Part shown: positions 24,322 through 36,989 of the stretch, piece by piece
How positions within the stretch are numbered: the first letter of the stretch is position 1
How the letters are laid out: each line of letters starts with the position of its first letter
NCBI GenBank assembly: GCA_944990035.1
Contig: CALYLX010000078.1
Location: forward strand, 1 to 64,000
Direction of reading: 5' to 3'
From: Clitopilus passeckerianus
Lineage: Eukaryota > Basidiomycota > Agaricomycetes > Agaricales > Entolomataceae
DNA length: 64,000 nt
Program-made: the position numbers and the translations under genes
The notes under the pieces: generated by a model
What the model saw: only the letters and a program-made list of their open reading frames with translations
What the model was told of the DNA's origin: nothing
Database searches by the model: none

Positions 24322-25107
24322 CAAAGCACAGACCCAAGGAAGGAGAGACCAGGAGGCTTTTATCATCGTCCAATTCTGGGAGCTCCGCTTTGCCAGTGTC
24401 CTCATGTAAAACTTGGAAAGCTAACCGTGTGGATGGTATACACGCTATGCCCGATCTGGGATGCCAAACCGTCAAGGAGTGCCCTCTAGATCATGGTAGC
24501 CTAAGTTATCGGAACTGATGGTGTGACAGCTGAGCACCTGTGGAATCGAAGCGCAGTGTACTCAGTATCAAAAGATTCTCTTGGAGCTCAGCTGGTTGAT
24601 ATCATCATGGGCGGCGTACAGAACGAGAATAGCCATGGCATGAGTTGAAGGCTCGAACTGATCAGAGAAATTGAAACCAGTTTCCTGGAGGCGAGGAAGC
24701 GATTGAGATGAGAATTGAATGAAATTGCGAGTGCAACCCTCCATTTCTCCGGGCTTGAATCTGATCAAGATACGCCTCCCTAGCAGTGAACGTCCCCGAA
24801 GATGCATGAGCAGGAATTTCGACGACTACGATGAGCTTTCAACAACCTCTGTGCCATTGTTACAATGTTAGAATTGACACAGCAGTCATTCGAAAATGAT
24901 GCCAAACTGGGTCCGTATTAGTCGGATCATCGGATGGCCCCGATGATCAATTTCAAGCTGCACTCAGTAGCGTTTTGATAGGTGAACCCCAGATTGTTAC
25001 ACCTCAAATCTAATTATTTTCGATGACTCTGCTCCTATTGTCTTCTATGGAGCTGTCTCTCAAATTCTGAAGTTCAAGGAGCCCTTTTGAGCAGAAATAT
25101 CGACATT
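24322..25107. other. Intergenic, no gene seen
   Basis: There is no coding evidence. Part of it is the upstream region of the minus-strand permease, and the right end follows the dead GNAT gene. Confidence 0.4.
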
Positions 25108-25994
25108 CTAGAATCTCTCTACATCTTGTAGCATCGCCCACATTGGGAAGCTTCCTGTCCCTCCTGTAAACTCGGTTTCTCCCTTCACTTCAAACCCTGA
25201 TTTCTTGTATATGCCAACCTGTATATGGTGTTCATGCAGAAACCTAGTGAAGGCAAATGAACTCACATTCAGCTCAGTTTCAGCCTCCAGGCTTAAAGGC
25301 GCGTTTGACTCTATAGCCTGTATAAACTCGTAAGATGGGCCACTTGATAGAGTCAGGAACTTCACACACTTTGGGCTTTATCTTCTCGATTAATGCTCTG
25401 GCGATGCCCGGCGTTGGTGATCAGGCTGAACGCCAAAGGATTGTAAGTGCCACGAATTGAGCTTGGTACCAGCGCCAAACGCCCTTGACGTAAATTCCCC
25501 ATACCCGGGCAGGAACTTGAAGAACTTCTGAGGGTACTGGCACAAATAGAACGTGGGGAAACTCACATCATTTGACCACCAGTTTTGCAGGGATTCAGAG
25601 AACCTGCGCCAGAGAATACTTAGGGCTTCTTTGCGCTGGTCCTGGGCCGTGAGTCAGAAAGGACACGCAAGGCTCGAAAGCGAACTTCGGAGCGTATGAA
25701 TCGTACATCTCCCAGCCAAGAGGGTACCATACTGCTACTCCGACAATCATTCCCCGCTCCCCATCGGCCTTAGCTCGTATACTTCGCCTCCTAGAGATCC
25801 GGGCAATGCGGTTGAGTACCAGAAGTCACCATAGAATTCGGTATCCCTGTCGAGGATGACAGCGGTAAATTCTTCTGTGGGCAGAATTGTTTGTGTAGAA
25901 CACTTTAAATTCACTGGGAGATTTCCAAACCTTTGTCAAATGCAGCCGCCAACGTATCCTTGATCTGCTGCTTCGTAACCTCTGCGAGTGCCAT
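25108..25994 (-). pseudogene. GNAT-family N-acetyltransferase, multiply frameshifted
   Basis: GNAT enzymes move an acetyl group from acetyl-CoA to an amine. The remains run from MALAEVTKQQIKDTLAAAFD through DTEFYGDFWYSTALPG, MIVGVAVWYPLGWEMYDS, NSWHLQSFGVQPDHQR, then GIARALIEKIK (the CoA-binding region) and EVKGETEFTGGTGSFPMWAML. These pieces match the order of the fungal GNAT group with a Q/R-x-x-G/A loop, but the frame changes at least three times: near 25760, near 25640-25690 and near 25405 in the CoA loop (QRR to GIARAL, bases missing). I infer a dead copy. Confidence 0.7.
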
Positions 25995-26698
25995 GGTTTT
26001 TAAGGGACGGTACGGGCTAACCAACCCGTGAGGTCGATCACTCGCCATCAAGCTTGGTCACTCTCTCGATAGTGTAGGGAAAGGTGGGTGTTGCTATGAG
26101 TTAACCGTCTCGATTGCCACCTTGTAATTGGGTAGGTAAGAGGAGGAAGGTTCACCTCCATAGCTTTATGTAGACTCGCCATTGGGCGGCCTTGATTTAA
26201 CACGAAACTGAGGCCCAATACGAGTCCATGTGGCATGGGGCCGTCTCAGTTGGATCGCCGCTTTCTAGATAGCGGTTGTATTCCCGGTTGTTCATCTCGA
26301 GTCAAGATCGGACTCCTGTGGCCTGATGTCTATTCGCTTTATTCTACCACGTGCAGCTGTGCAGCCTCAAAACCCTGGATGGATGGAATGACTGATGCTG
26401 ATATTAAATGCGCTAAGCTCTAGCTATGAGGTTCAAGTAAAAAGTAACGGATATTAGAGGTGGTATGCAAAAAGAGGAAACTACGTATCTAGACCACCAA
26501 TATATACAACTTAGAAAAGGTCAAGGGCAGGAAGTAACACGTATAACTGAAAAGTTGAAGGCCAGAAAGAGTGTAACTTAAAAGGCTAAAGTAAGATGAT
26601 CAAGGAACAGCAACATGGGACCGAAAAATGCGAGTGGATAAACGAAAACCAGAGTCAGAAGTGGGAGTATCAAATAGTAGCCAGGCGTCTGTGAAGAC
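25995..26698. other. Intergenic, no gene seen
   Basis: I see no coding or repeat signal. It includes the start side of the dead GNAT gene and the 3' side of the next minus-strand gene. Confidence 0.4.
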
Positions 26699-28826
26699 CT
26701 ATGATGAATTTCCTGCAATGTGTACATTCTCGCTGCCGGGCGAGGTCGGAGTTGCCAAAGGTGCACACGGGAACTTGAAGTTGCTCATCTTCCTAACCTC
26801 GTCCTGTCCCGAGGGTGGGGCCTCCGTGTCCAGTCGCGACAGGTAATCGGGTCGTGGAAGAGCCACGGGACGCAGGCATGAAGCCTCCAACCCGCGCTCG
26901 TTCATGAAAACACCTGTTCCCAAACCCAGCTTCAGAATTTGACCATCCCTATCCTGGACCTCTTCTATCGTTGATGAAACTGCTGCTTTCGCCTGGACAA
27001 CGAGAACGAGATTATCATTCCCGGTGTAGGGCGCCCACACTCGACTGATATCCAAAATGGTAATCTACACTTCCTGACAAGGGTATACAAGAACCAGCCT
27101 CAGAGTTATTGTCAGGAGTGCAGCCTAGAGGGGCGTATTCGCTATGAGGGGAAGCGGCAGTGAAGACATCCGAATCGGCGGAAGAGGTGACGTTGGGAAT
27201 GGACTGACAAGTGAGCGGAGACCAGGTGGAAGGGGATGACTCCCAACCGAGGCAAACTGCGCATTGCATGGCGTCGACGGAACTGGAGCTGGTACAGGGG
27301 AGGATGAGACGTCGTTATCCGAGGTGCCGATGTTGGAAATGTCCGGCAAGATATTCTCCTTTGAACCTTCGGCCTTGCCTTTGGCGATGCTGTGGCTACG
27401 CCTCGTCCTATTAACGAGCCTATGGAAACGTTCACTCCCGAGTATATCCTTGACACAGGGGTGAATCAGCGGCCTGGCTTTCTTATCCTTGAGAGGAGCA
27501 TCGACAGAAGGACGGGGAGAGCCTGATGATTGTTGACCTGGGAGCACAGATTTCTCCAATGCTGCAATTCGGTTGTCCAACGAAAGCGTCTTGTTGAGCC
27601 TGGGGCGCTTGTTGATGCTTGGAGTTTCGACATTGGGCACCTCCTCATCGTTGGACTCGGCATTGGCATCGTAGTTGGTGACTCTGGTCCTGGCCTTCTT
27701 AGATTTCTTCTTCTTGTTCTTCCGTGCTTTCTTCGAGATTGATGGAGCATCTGGCACCAGTGTCGGTGAGTAGAGGTGAAATAGGAACGATTTTGACATA
27801 CCTGTCTCGCTATCTACCAATTCCGACCTATCTTTCCTCAGAAGTCCGTCTAAAATTGTGACCTCTCCTATACAGGCTTAGCTCAATCGATACCGATAGA
27901 TAGTTCTTAACTTACCATCCGTGTCCACCTCCTCACAATCGGAGCCACAGCTGATGTCAGGTCCGGACATTTCATCTGGAGAGAAAATGTCGCACATCGG
28001 CCAGATAGGTACGGGAGCAGAAGCTTACCGGCAGCCAAAGTAGACGAGTCTGAAGATCCGTCGCCCAAGTTACAACCGCGAAGGAAGCCGGACAAACCAA
28101 ACCAGAATATTGCAAACCCAATACAACGGTAAGCATACGGGTCTTCTCCAAAACAGTTGATCCCCTCTATGAGTTCGACCCCGATAGCAGCCATACAGAC
28201 GACGTCCTCGAATGCTGCGGTGAGATCACTCTTCAGACCGTTGCGTTGCTTGATTACACAGGGTACTTTGTCGAGGGGAGAAATGGTATACCGAAGGAGG
28301 ATAACAAAAGCCACGATTGCCGAGTTGTCTTTAGCGTATGCGTCCAAGGCTTGAAATACCCAAAAGTCCATGATCGACATCGGGTCGGGAGGTGTACCGC
28401 ATATTGCCTTCGCCAAGGAACTTGTAATGGGGGATAGGAGCCAAAGAGTGGGGATGATGAGGATGGGAAGGGCAAGGGCGAGAGCAAGCTTCTTTTCCTG
28501 GAGGCCACGGTTCAAAGCTTCCTTAACAAAAGTGGAGAAGTTATCGATGGGTTTGGAAGCGACAAGTGCGTAAGGATCGTCGGTCTTATTCACTGCATGG
28601 GGTGGCTAGCAGTGGAGGGAGTGACGGTCTCGTTAGGAGTATAGACTATGGCCGCGAATGGATCAACTGCAAGCGTTGCTGAATGAACGTAGGTATCTAT
28701 AATATCGGGAGGAATTGCGGCTGGGGATAGCTCGACAGCCTGGTGGACAGGGGTAGCGTGAAAACAAATGGCATAGATGGCTGGTACCATGACCCTGATC
28801 ATCGAGGTGGGTGTATAACGAGGCAT
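26699..28826 (-). CDS. Unrecognised fungal protein: membrane N-half, charged C-half
   Basis: I do not recognise the family. The first exon starts MPRYTPTSMIRVMVPAIYAI with a signal- or anchor-like segment. An intron with donor GTCTAT, branch CTAAC and acceptor GCTAG leads into PPHAVNKTDDPYALV. Hydrophobic stretches follow (KLALALALPILIIPTLWLLS; AIVAFVILLRYTI; FAIFWFGLSGFL). Three small exons join to a charged, probably soluble half with a bipartite nuclear-type basic cluster (KKARKNKKKKSKKAR). One reading stops at 27125 (LIANTPL). A better reading uses an intron with donor GTCAGT near 27205 and acceptor GTGTAG near 27070, adding a well-formed last exon (ITILDISRVWAPYTGN to VHIAGNSS, stop at 26699). 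The order membrane part then basic part suggests a membrane protein with a cytosolic or nuclear tail; this is inference. Confidence 0.55.
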
Positions 28827-29440
28827 CTTAGTCTAAGAAGCGGTAGATACTGGAGGCGTATATGTGACAGTGAGTGTACGGTAGAGAGCATGAAGGAAGG
28901 GATCTTGGGCTGACCGGTTGCTTATGAATGACATTCGAGATCGAACTGGCTGCTTCGTACTCCGCTTTTGGAGGCTGGTCTGCAATAGAATATGCATAGT
29001 ACCATCATATAATTCTTTCAGAGGGACTATCCATTGCTTAGTCTTTCTGTAAGGTAAGAAAGTACCCGAGAAAGAGGGTGGCGCAAACGAGTATTCGTTC
29101 CAAGATTCTCACACGAAGTCTTGTTCAAGTCGATAGTTGGATGGTAACTAGAGTGTAGGGGTCATCACAGCTCTAGATAGTCTCCGCTTGTTCCACAGCG
29201 CTGCGGCCGTACGGGTCGTAGACGTCGGATGGACCATAGTTGTTGGCCTTGTAGTTGCTTCACGGGTGGTGGCCTCAGTTGTGCCGAGGCCAATGTTTGG
29301 TTCTGCTTGCTCACCAACCCGTTGCGAGGCCGGGTAAATAGAGACAAATAAGGCCTCACCGTTGGCGGCAACAGCGAGCCCAAGTCAGGCAGCAACCTCA
29401 AGCCCTTAATTCCACCTCAAGGGCGGCAAATTGGGTAGCC
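28827..29440. promoter_or_regulatory. Divergent intergenic promoter region
   Basis: This 614-bp gap separates the minus-strand membrane gene from the plus-strand Prp6 gene, so it probably holds both promoters. I see no strong TATA box or known operator. Confidence 0.4.
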
Positions 29441-32400
29441 ATGTCGTCGAAGCCTAACAAATTGGCATTCTTGTCAATGCCTGCGCCTGCGTCTTATGTT
29501 GCAGGTTTAGGTCGAGGGTATGTGCGTTCTGAAGCCTTGCGCTAATTTTACTAATCCGCTCTGTAGTGCATCTGGTTTTACCACTCGTTCTGATATTGGT
29601 CCAGCACGAGAGGGACCGTCAGCAGAAGCCATTGCGTGCGCATCCCCTGCGTCTTCATTGTGGCTCGTTGTCTAATATATCTTTAGTGAAGCGCAGGCCA
29701 AACGCGGGGAAGAAGCTGAGGTTGATCCCGACCAGTTCCAAGATCCGGACAATGAGTACGGCCTTTTTGCTGGAACGACATACGAACAAGATGACGAAGA
29801 AGCGGACAAGATCTACGAACAGGTTGACCAAGCCATGGACTCGAGGCGAAGGGCACGGAGGTTCGTGCTTCCTGGTTAGTCTCCAGAGTTTGGCCGTTGT
29901 TCATCTGACTTTACTTCTTTCATACTTTCAGAGAGGCCCAGGAGCAGGAAGAGCTCGCGAAGTATCGCGCAGAACGTCCCAAGATTCAGCAACAGTTCGC
30001 AGACTTGAAGCGAGGGCTATCAGCCGTAACCGACTCAGAATGGGAGAGCATTCCGGAAGTTGGGAACCTTACCAGACGAAAGAGGCAAAAACAAGAGAGG
30101 GCATATGCTGTTCCAGACAGTATCATTGTTGGAGACAGGAACAAGAATGAGTACGAGAGTTCCCTGGATGCACGGCAGCAGGTTCGTCTATACTATTCAC
30201 AAGGCTCGCCACAATGACTTATCGCCCTCTTAGGCCACTGGATTTGAAACCCCTGCAGACTCCGGAACACTCACCAATTTCGTTGAAATTGGTCAAGCTC
30301 GAGACAAGATTCTCTCCTTGAAACTGGACCAAGTATTCTTAATTCTGGCGCCAGAACGTTCACAATTTTCTGACTCATCTAACCAGGTTTCTAATACGGG
30401 CACTACTACATCCGGATCTGCCACCTCCATCGACCCCAAAGGCTACCTCACCTCCCTTGACAGCGTTATAATCAAATCCGATGCCGAAATAGGCGACATT
30501 AAGCGAGCACGAATGCTCTTCGACTCGCTGGTCAAGTCCAATCCAAAGCACGCACCAGGATGGATTGCTGCAGCATGTCTAGAGGAACATGCAGGTCGAA
30601 TGGTTGCTGCACGGAAATTGATCAAGGCGGGCTGCGAGCAGTGTCCCAAGAGTGAAGATGTTTGGCTTGAAGCCGCTCGACTACATGTACGTTTGGCCAG
30701 TCGCCTTTACGGAGCCCATTTAATGGTTATATCACTTTCAGAATAACAACGACGCCAAGATTATATTGGCCAACGCGGTCCAACACGTTGGGCAAAGCGT
30801 CAAGATATGGATGGCAGCCGCCGACCTAGAGCAAGAAACTCAGGCCAAGAAACGCGTCCTGCGCAAAGGTATGTTTAGCACGTTTATTCAATACAGTCTG
30901 CTCATTTCCTTCTCCTCTAGCCCTTGAACACATCCCCAACTCTGTCCGCCTATGGAAAGAAACAGTCAACCTTGAATCATCTATAACAGACGCTCGCATC
31001 CTTCTCTCCCGTGCTGTTGAAGTCATACCTCTATCCGTCGAGCTTTGGCTAGCCCTTGCTCGATTAGAGACCCCTGATAAGGCCAAAGCTGTCCTGAATA
31101 AGGCTCGCAAAGCCGTCCCTACTAGCCACGAGATCTGGATAGCTGCCGGCCGCCTCCTGGAGCAAGACTCCCATGCTCCTGTCAAGGAAAATGGCGGCGA
31201 ACGTAAAAAGACAGAAGAGGAGTTCAACAAGTCACTTGATATGGTGGACAAGACCATTGAAGCCGGTGTCCGTGAGCTTCGTCGCCATCAGGTCTTGCTT
31301 ACCCGCGAGCAATGGCTGAAGGAGGCTGAGCGGTGCGAGTCGGAGGGTTCTCCGCGAACCAGCGAGGCGATTATCAAAGCAACCGTATCGATGGATATCG
31401 AGGAGGAAGATCGCTACGATACATGGACGGGTGATGTTGAAAGCGCAGAGTCGAGGGGGATGGTGTCAACAGCAAGAGCAGTTCTGGCGTATGCACTCAA
31501 AGTCTACCCCGATAGAAAGGCGCTCTGGTGGAGAGCTGCTGAATTGGAGAAGGCGCATGGGACAAGGTTTGTCTTTCGAGTTTTCAACTCTTCTACCTTT
31601 GCTCAATGTTTCCTTGTATAGAGAGAGCCTCAGCGCCATCCTCGAAAGAGCCGTCATCCATTGTCCTCAAGCAGAGTCACTCTGGCTCATGGGTGCCAAG
31701 GAGAAATGGCTTGCAGGCGACGTCCCAGCTGCTCGCGAGGTTCTAGAACGTGCTTTCGTTGCCAACCCAGAGAGCGAGCAGATTTGGCTGGCTGCTGTTA
31801 AACTTGAGGCCGAGAATGGGGAGTTAGGTGTTGCCCGCGAGTTGCTAATCCGTGCTCGGACTGTCGCTGACACGGAAAGGGTATGTTACGCTGTCAGTTC
31901 AGCTTTTACATCGATACTGATGCTTTCTTTCTGCCAGATTTGGATGAAGTCTGCAGTGTTCGAGAGACAGCAAGGCCAAAGCGATGCAGCTTTGGAGACA
32001 CTCGCAGCTGCTCTCAAGAAATTCCCAAAGTTTGCGAAATTGTACATGATACAAGGGCAGATTATGCAAGCAAAGAAAAACCTCTCTGGCGCACGTGCGG
32101 CCTTCGCTGCTGGTTGTAAAGCCTGCCCGAAAGAAACGACGCTGTGGATCCTTGCTAGTCGCTTGGAAGAGGCCGACAACAGAAGCATCAAGGCTCGTGC
32201 CTTACTTGAGAAGGCACGGCTGGTAAACCCAGCGTCGGAAGAGCTCTGGGCGGAGTCCGTTGGAGTTGAAGAGCGTTCGGGTGGCGCTGCCCAAGCTAAA
32301 TCTATGTTGGCACGCGCCTTGCAAGAATGCCCTTCGTCTGGTCTCTTATGGTCAATGACAATTTGGAGCGAACCACGCCCGACGAGGAAACGACGCAGTG

Positions 32401-32781
32401 CCGATGCTCTAACGAAGACGAATAATCATCCCATCATTATCTGCACTGTCGCGCGCATGTTCTGGCAAGAAAGAAAACTGGAGAAGGCTAGGGAATGGTT
32501 TGGAAAGTCCGTCAAGGATGCTGAGGGGAAGGATCTTGGCGACCTATGGGGTTGGTGGCTGAAGTTTGAACGAGAACATGGGACGGAGGTACGCACCCGT
32601 AACGAAGAAATGGATTGACTCTGACCAGATATTTCAGGAGCATCGTGAAATTGTTCGAACTGCCTGCGAGGCAGCAGATCCACATCACTCTCACGTATGG
32701 CAGTCTACCGCAAAGGATGATAATAATAGGGGTAAATCTGTACGACAGATACTGGAGATAGTTGCGGATGAGCTACGCTAG
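29441..32781 (+). CDS. PRP6: Pre-mRNA splicing factor Prp6 (U4/U6.U5 tri-snRNP)
   Basis: Prp6 bridges U5 and U4/U6 in the tri-snRNP of the spliceosome. The N-terminal PRP1_N region is clear: MSSKPNKLAFLSMPAP, then GASGFTTRSDIGPAREGPS across an in-phase intron, DNEYGLFAGTTYEQDDEEAD and QFADLKRGLSAVTDSEWESI. The rest is a long chain of HAT/TPR-like repeats with the usual W-A-E pattern (HAPGWIAAACLEEHAGR, SVELWLALARLE, SHEIWIAAGRLLEQ, KALWWRAAELEKAHGTR, ESLWLMGAKEKWLAGD, TLWILASRLEEADN, LWGWWLKFEREHGTE). The last exon ends QILEIVADELR with a stop at 32779-32781. The gene has about ten exons with typical short introns; I found no break. Length, near 900 residues, fits the family. Confidence 0.92.
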
Positions 32782-33219
32782 AGGTAGAGATATCTTCGTT
32801 GTGTTGAGCCATGACTTCGAATACAATTTTGAAATTCAAGTGAAGCACGAATGATGACCATCAACTTCGGGAGCTTGGGCTCTGACATGGACAACCTCTC
32901 CCGAACCTGCCTTCGTCCAATGTCCCTTTGGATCCGATTAACGTATTGTTACCGGAATATCAGGGGCTGAGCCTGACCAACTCCCTTCAGAGTTGTCCGA
33001 AGTTAGCCTTCCCTTTATGCGTGGGTCACCCTTGGCTAGCTAGTGTCTCCCCGTGCTGAATGTGCAAAACTTTTGCTGGTAATTCAATGAAGACATACAA
33101 TATATACTCTATATTACTACGTACATATCATTCAACTGTCCTTCTCAGTAACTCAACAATAATAGCTAATTACAATACAGATACTTGATGTGTGGTTGCT
33201 GTAACTACCAGGCTCAAGA
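32782..33219. other. Short convergent intergenic gap
   Basis: Both flanking genes end here (Prp6 from the left, a DUF6533-like gene from the right), so it should hold two 3' ends. No feature is visible. Confidence 0.4.
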
Positions 33220-34543
33220 CTATGCTGAGTATTCAGATCGAGGTGAGTATTCCTCGCTAGATACCGACACAGAGTCCAAGGTCACCAATGGAATTGTGCT
33301 GTCAGATTCGTCGTCCGAGGCGTCGGCTGCTATCTCCATGTTGCGGATCATCTTGCATGCCTAAATTGAGGGTTGAGTATACAAGCACAAGAGATGACGG
33401 GATACTCACTGTTACTGACATAACGACAACTGAGAGCCTGAAACAGGTTCATTGGCACTATGTTGACTGGGTTTTAAAAAGAGGCACACTCACGGGAAGA
33501 ACAACGTAGGTGCAAACCCTGGGAGGACTGTTTGTAACATCTCGTCATGATTGAGGATAAGTTGACTTGACGCCGCCATAAACAAGACTGAGTAGAAGAT
33601 CCGTAAAAAAAAAACTATCGGGATGTAAGACCTCACATACATAGAATTGCGACGTGAGTCCGTGAACCCTCCCCGGTAATTAGATCAAGCAATGGCATGT
33701 GCATTGCTCTAGTCTTGAGAGAAGTAAGATACCAGATGGTAACCTGAGTGATGGCGGAATTTGCTCTAAACGCTTGTGTCAAAACCTCAGGCAAGGTCCT
33801 AATGAGAGATAAACTTACGGAACAATTGCGACCGGTAGAGGCATCTGGACGGTGATGCACATTCCAGATACTTTGATTTTGGGAAGGTATAGAATTTGCA
33901 ACACGACGCTCATCACCGTCTGCACGCCAACCAGGCTTCTGAGCCCAAGACGAAGCTTAGAGCTGTTGTTGAGGCGATATACTGCGTAGGTAATTTGAGA
34001 CTCAGATGTCAATGCTTGCGGGGAACATGAGCCTACTCACGTCGTTGAATAGCGGCGAGTTCCAGCATGAGTTGTAGACTTTGGCTCGACATCATCATGT
34101 AAAAATACCAGGCATGGCATACGTTTGGGGGAACGGAGGAGCCTTGGTAGTCAAAGAACCCGGAGGCTATCCAAATGTTGGCACTTCAACACAATTTCAG
34201 CATGAGGATCACGAGGCAACCATAGGGTGAGGATCTTACATCTGTATCAACAAGCCGAAGTAACGTGAGTAGACATATTGGCACTTGACGAAAGTTATTG
34301 GACGTCTATACACCAATCATTCAGGCATATTCCACCAGCTTAAAGTGAGAACGTACCGCCAGATGTACGCTATTTCGAAAGGGAGACCATTCAGCCAATC
34401 ATACGCCTGGAAGGTGAGTCCAGAGTCTTGAAAAACAGATTGATTGTTAACCAGCCAATTGGGCGAAGGAGATTGCAATACTCACAAGAGGCATAATGCA
34501 AAAGGTTGTCGATAGTAAATCCTGCCTCATTCAAGTCCTCCAT
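33220..34543 (-). CDS. DUF6533-like multi-pass membrane protein (copy 1 of 7)
   Basis: The gene has many short exons and keeps one frame throughout. Start MEDLNEAGFTIDNLLHYAS; the family N-terminal motif is YDWLNGLPFEIAYIWR. The 66-nt exon is 34305-34240 and reads RPITFVKCQYVYSRYFGLL. A 143-nt exon follows (CHAWYFYMMMSSQSLQLM) ending AAIQR. Further hydrophobic segments include SLVGVQTVMSVVLQILYL and QVTIWYLTSL. The soluble tail begins CKMIRNME and ends SEYSA. About seven membrane spans are suggested. DUF6533 proteins are abundant in Agaricomycetes and have no assigned function; a sensor-like role has been suggested only by topology. Another Met 96 bases upstream in frame exists, but 34543 fits the paralogues. 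Confidence 0.75.
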
Positions 34544-35693
34544 AACCTGTGGTGGTAATCGTGCAGCTGGCACATCTGTAGGCGGCCAGCTGAAGCGAGA
34601 AATGCTTACTGTTGCATTCTCAAGCTTTGGACCCTGCAACTATTTCCGGGCCTGGGCGGAGCGGCCTCAATGAATTAAGACTTCCCCAGATTGTACCTGT
34701 CGTTGCCAACCTTCTAGAATTACTCCCGCCCACCATGGCCTTTCCCCATTCACACCGTTGTTGCCATGTATTGGCAACTAACTGGTTCAAGGGCTCTCAA
34801 GTTGCGGCTTGGACATATTGGTTTATAAACTTGACGAAATGACATCACGCATAGCCATATCCTGCCAACTACAAGGACCATACCGGGCTGCAGATTCAGA
34901 TGCTTTGACAGCCTAACTGTCGGTTAGCGGCGACCTCATTCATAGATCACGTTTGGGATTCAATTCCTAGATTACCGTTCAGACGGACTACACACGGTGT
35001 TGCGGCGTACTTTTTCAAAAGACGTGGGAATGTACCCGTCATCAACGGTGTTCGAGGAGCTTGTATAGAAGGAGATCAAGCCTTGTTGACGTTTCTTGAT
35101 CAATACAAACATAGGCGACCGAAACCATTGAAAGGTTGCCTCGGAGTCCACCCTAACCCAGCGGCCTCGAGATCTTTTGCGTACATGCTACAAGGACAAG
35201 TTCGAATATATCATACTTTGAAACGGGGAGAAACCCAAGTAATTGAGCATCTTTTCCAGCTACGAAATTGCCTTGGTGGGCCAAGGCTAAACACCACCTG
35301 TCTACATATTCACATGGGCTGGAGGTTAAGAATCGCATAAATATGTAGGGAGGAATATATATGTTTCCCTGAATGCCATGGAGATATGATTGAAAGGAGC
35401 CTGTGAAACGGATAACTCAAGTTGCTGTGGACCGGTGGCAAAATATTCAGGCCAAGCTCAGAACTCAGCCCATGTAGAGTGGGCCGATAGCCGCCAGGAA
35501 GAGCATCGTCAAAAATCTCGATTACACATTCGCCATTACACCGCCTAGATTAGCATAGGCGTGACCACTGCATTCAAAACCAGCCTGAATTAGAATGCGT
35601 GGCGGAAATTAACATGGACTCACATGGGGCGTCTATTGGGTGATGGGCAAGAGGAAAGGATCTGAACAATGGGAATGGCACTCAGACTGAGGG
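34544..35693. other. Intergenic, no gene seen
   Basis: The right part is the 3' side of the second copy and the left part the promoter side of the first. Open frames here are short and lack splice support. Confidence 0.4.
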
Positions 35694-36989
35694 TTATCCA
35701 TGGGAACTGGCCGCCCGAGAGTTCAAAGGCACTAAAGCAATCATTGAATCGCTTGAGCCGCGTTCGTCGTCGGTCGTCTGTCTTGAAACTTTCTCCGTAT
35801 TCTTGATCATTTTGCATGTCTGGTGCAATATGAAGGTTAGGATTCAAGACTTCGAATCGATAAGCCTTACCGCCAGGGAAACAACAAGTACGTATACCCT
35901 GGGATAGTGGGGTGAGTTGAGTTAGGTTCGCCCATTCTGAAGGAGCGGACCTACGGAAATAATAGAGGGGATAAATGAGGGCGAGCCAGACCCAAGTTGT
36001 CGAGGGTTACCTGGGAAGCCACAAAGAAGAGTAAGGCTAGGAAGCCTCATTTGGTGATGCGGGTCAAGAAATAAGGAAAGACTGGGCCTTACGGAGAACG
36101 GCAGTTAGGGTCCGTGAACCATCCCCAACAATGTGGTGCAGTATAGGGACATGCAAGCCGCCTGCTCTGCGAAATGTCAAAGCCCAAATTGTAATCTGCG
36201 TAATCGCCTGCATCAATCTACAAAGATAGGTAAGTTATGGTTCACGTAGCGCTTAAGCGGTACTCACGGGACCAGAGCAATTGGCAATGGAATTTGCTGC
36301 GGGACGCAGATGCCCGTTGTTTCCATCTGAGGAATGTATGTGAAGTCCAACGCGAAGGTAAGTATCGTCTCGACGCTGGCTAATGATCCGAGAAGGAGCA
36401 GCAGGTTTTCATTCTGCTCATAGAGAATATACACTGCGGAATCCAGGGTTCAGTCCCGAGGGCTAGACGAATCGATTGAATACTCACGCCGTTGAATGGC
36501 GGTGACCTCCAAGGATAGGAGAAGGCTTTGACAAGTCACCACTTGGAAGGAAAATAAGAGGTGGCAGATACGACGAGGAACTGGCGCGAAGGAAGCTTCA
36601 TATCGATCGAACCGATTGATAAGAACCACCTGTATTCTTCACAAAAAACTCAGCAGGGAAACTCCTTGAACAAATGTGATCTCGCTGACATCTGTGCCAA
36701 TAGCCCTGAGTAGCGAGAGTAGACGTATTGACACTTGACCGGGGTTATAGGACCTCTGGGATGCCGATCAGTTGAGAAGAAGTGAAAACACGACGTTTTG
36801 AGACCCTACTTCCAGACATGGGCTATCTCAAAAGGGAGACTGCTCAACCACTCGTAGACCTGAAATGTGAGGATGGAATCTGTCAAGCGTGTAGTTCCGA
36901 AAGATAAGCAACAAAATGGGGGAAAATGGCCTACACATGGCGTACTGGAGGAAGTCACTAGACACCCTTGCCTCGATCGTCCCCTCCAT
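35694..36989 (-). CDS. DUF6533-like multi-pass membrane protein (copy 2 of 7)
   Basis: Same architecture as its neighbour copy, to the right of it on the same strand. Start MEGTIEARVSSDFLQYAM; motif VYEWLSSLPFEIAHVWK; 66-nt exon 36755-36690 (GPITPVKCQYVYSRYSGLLA). Later segments are TCQSLLLSLEVTAIQR, LLLLLGSLASVETIL and QITIWALTF. The last exon starts TCKMIKNTEKVSRQTT and ends ASSHG. All joints close in phase, including one intron whose first possible acceptor would stop translation and whose later acceptor (CACCAG) restores the tail. No function is known. Confidence 0.72.
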
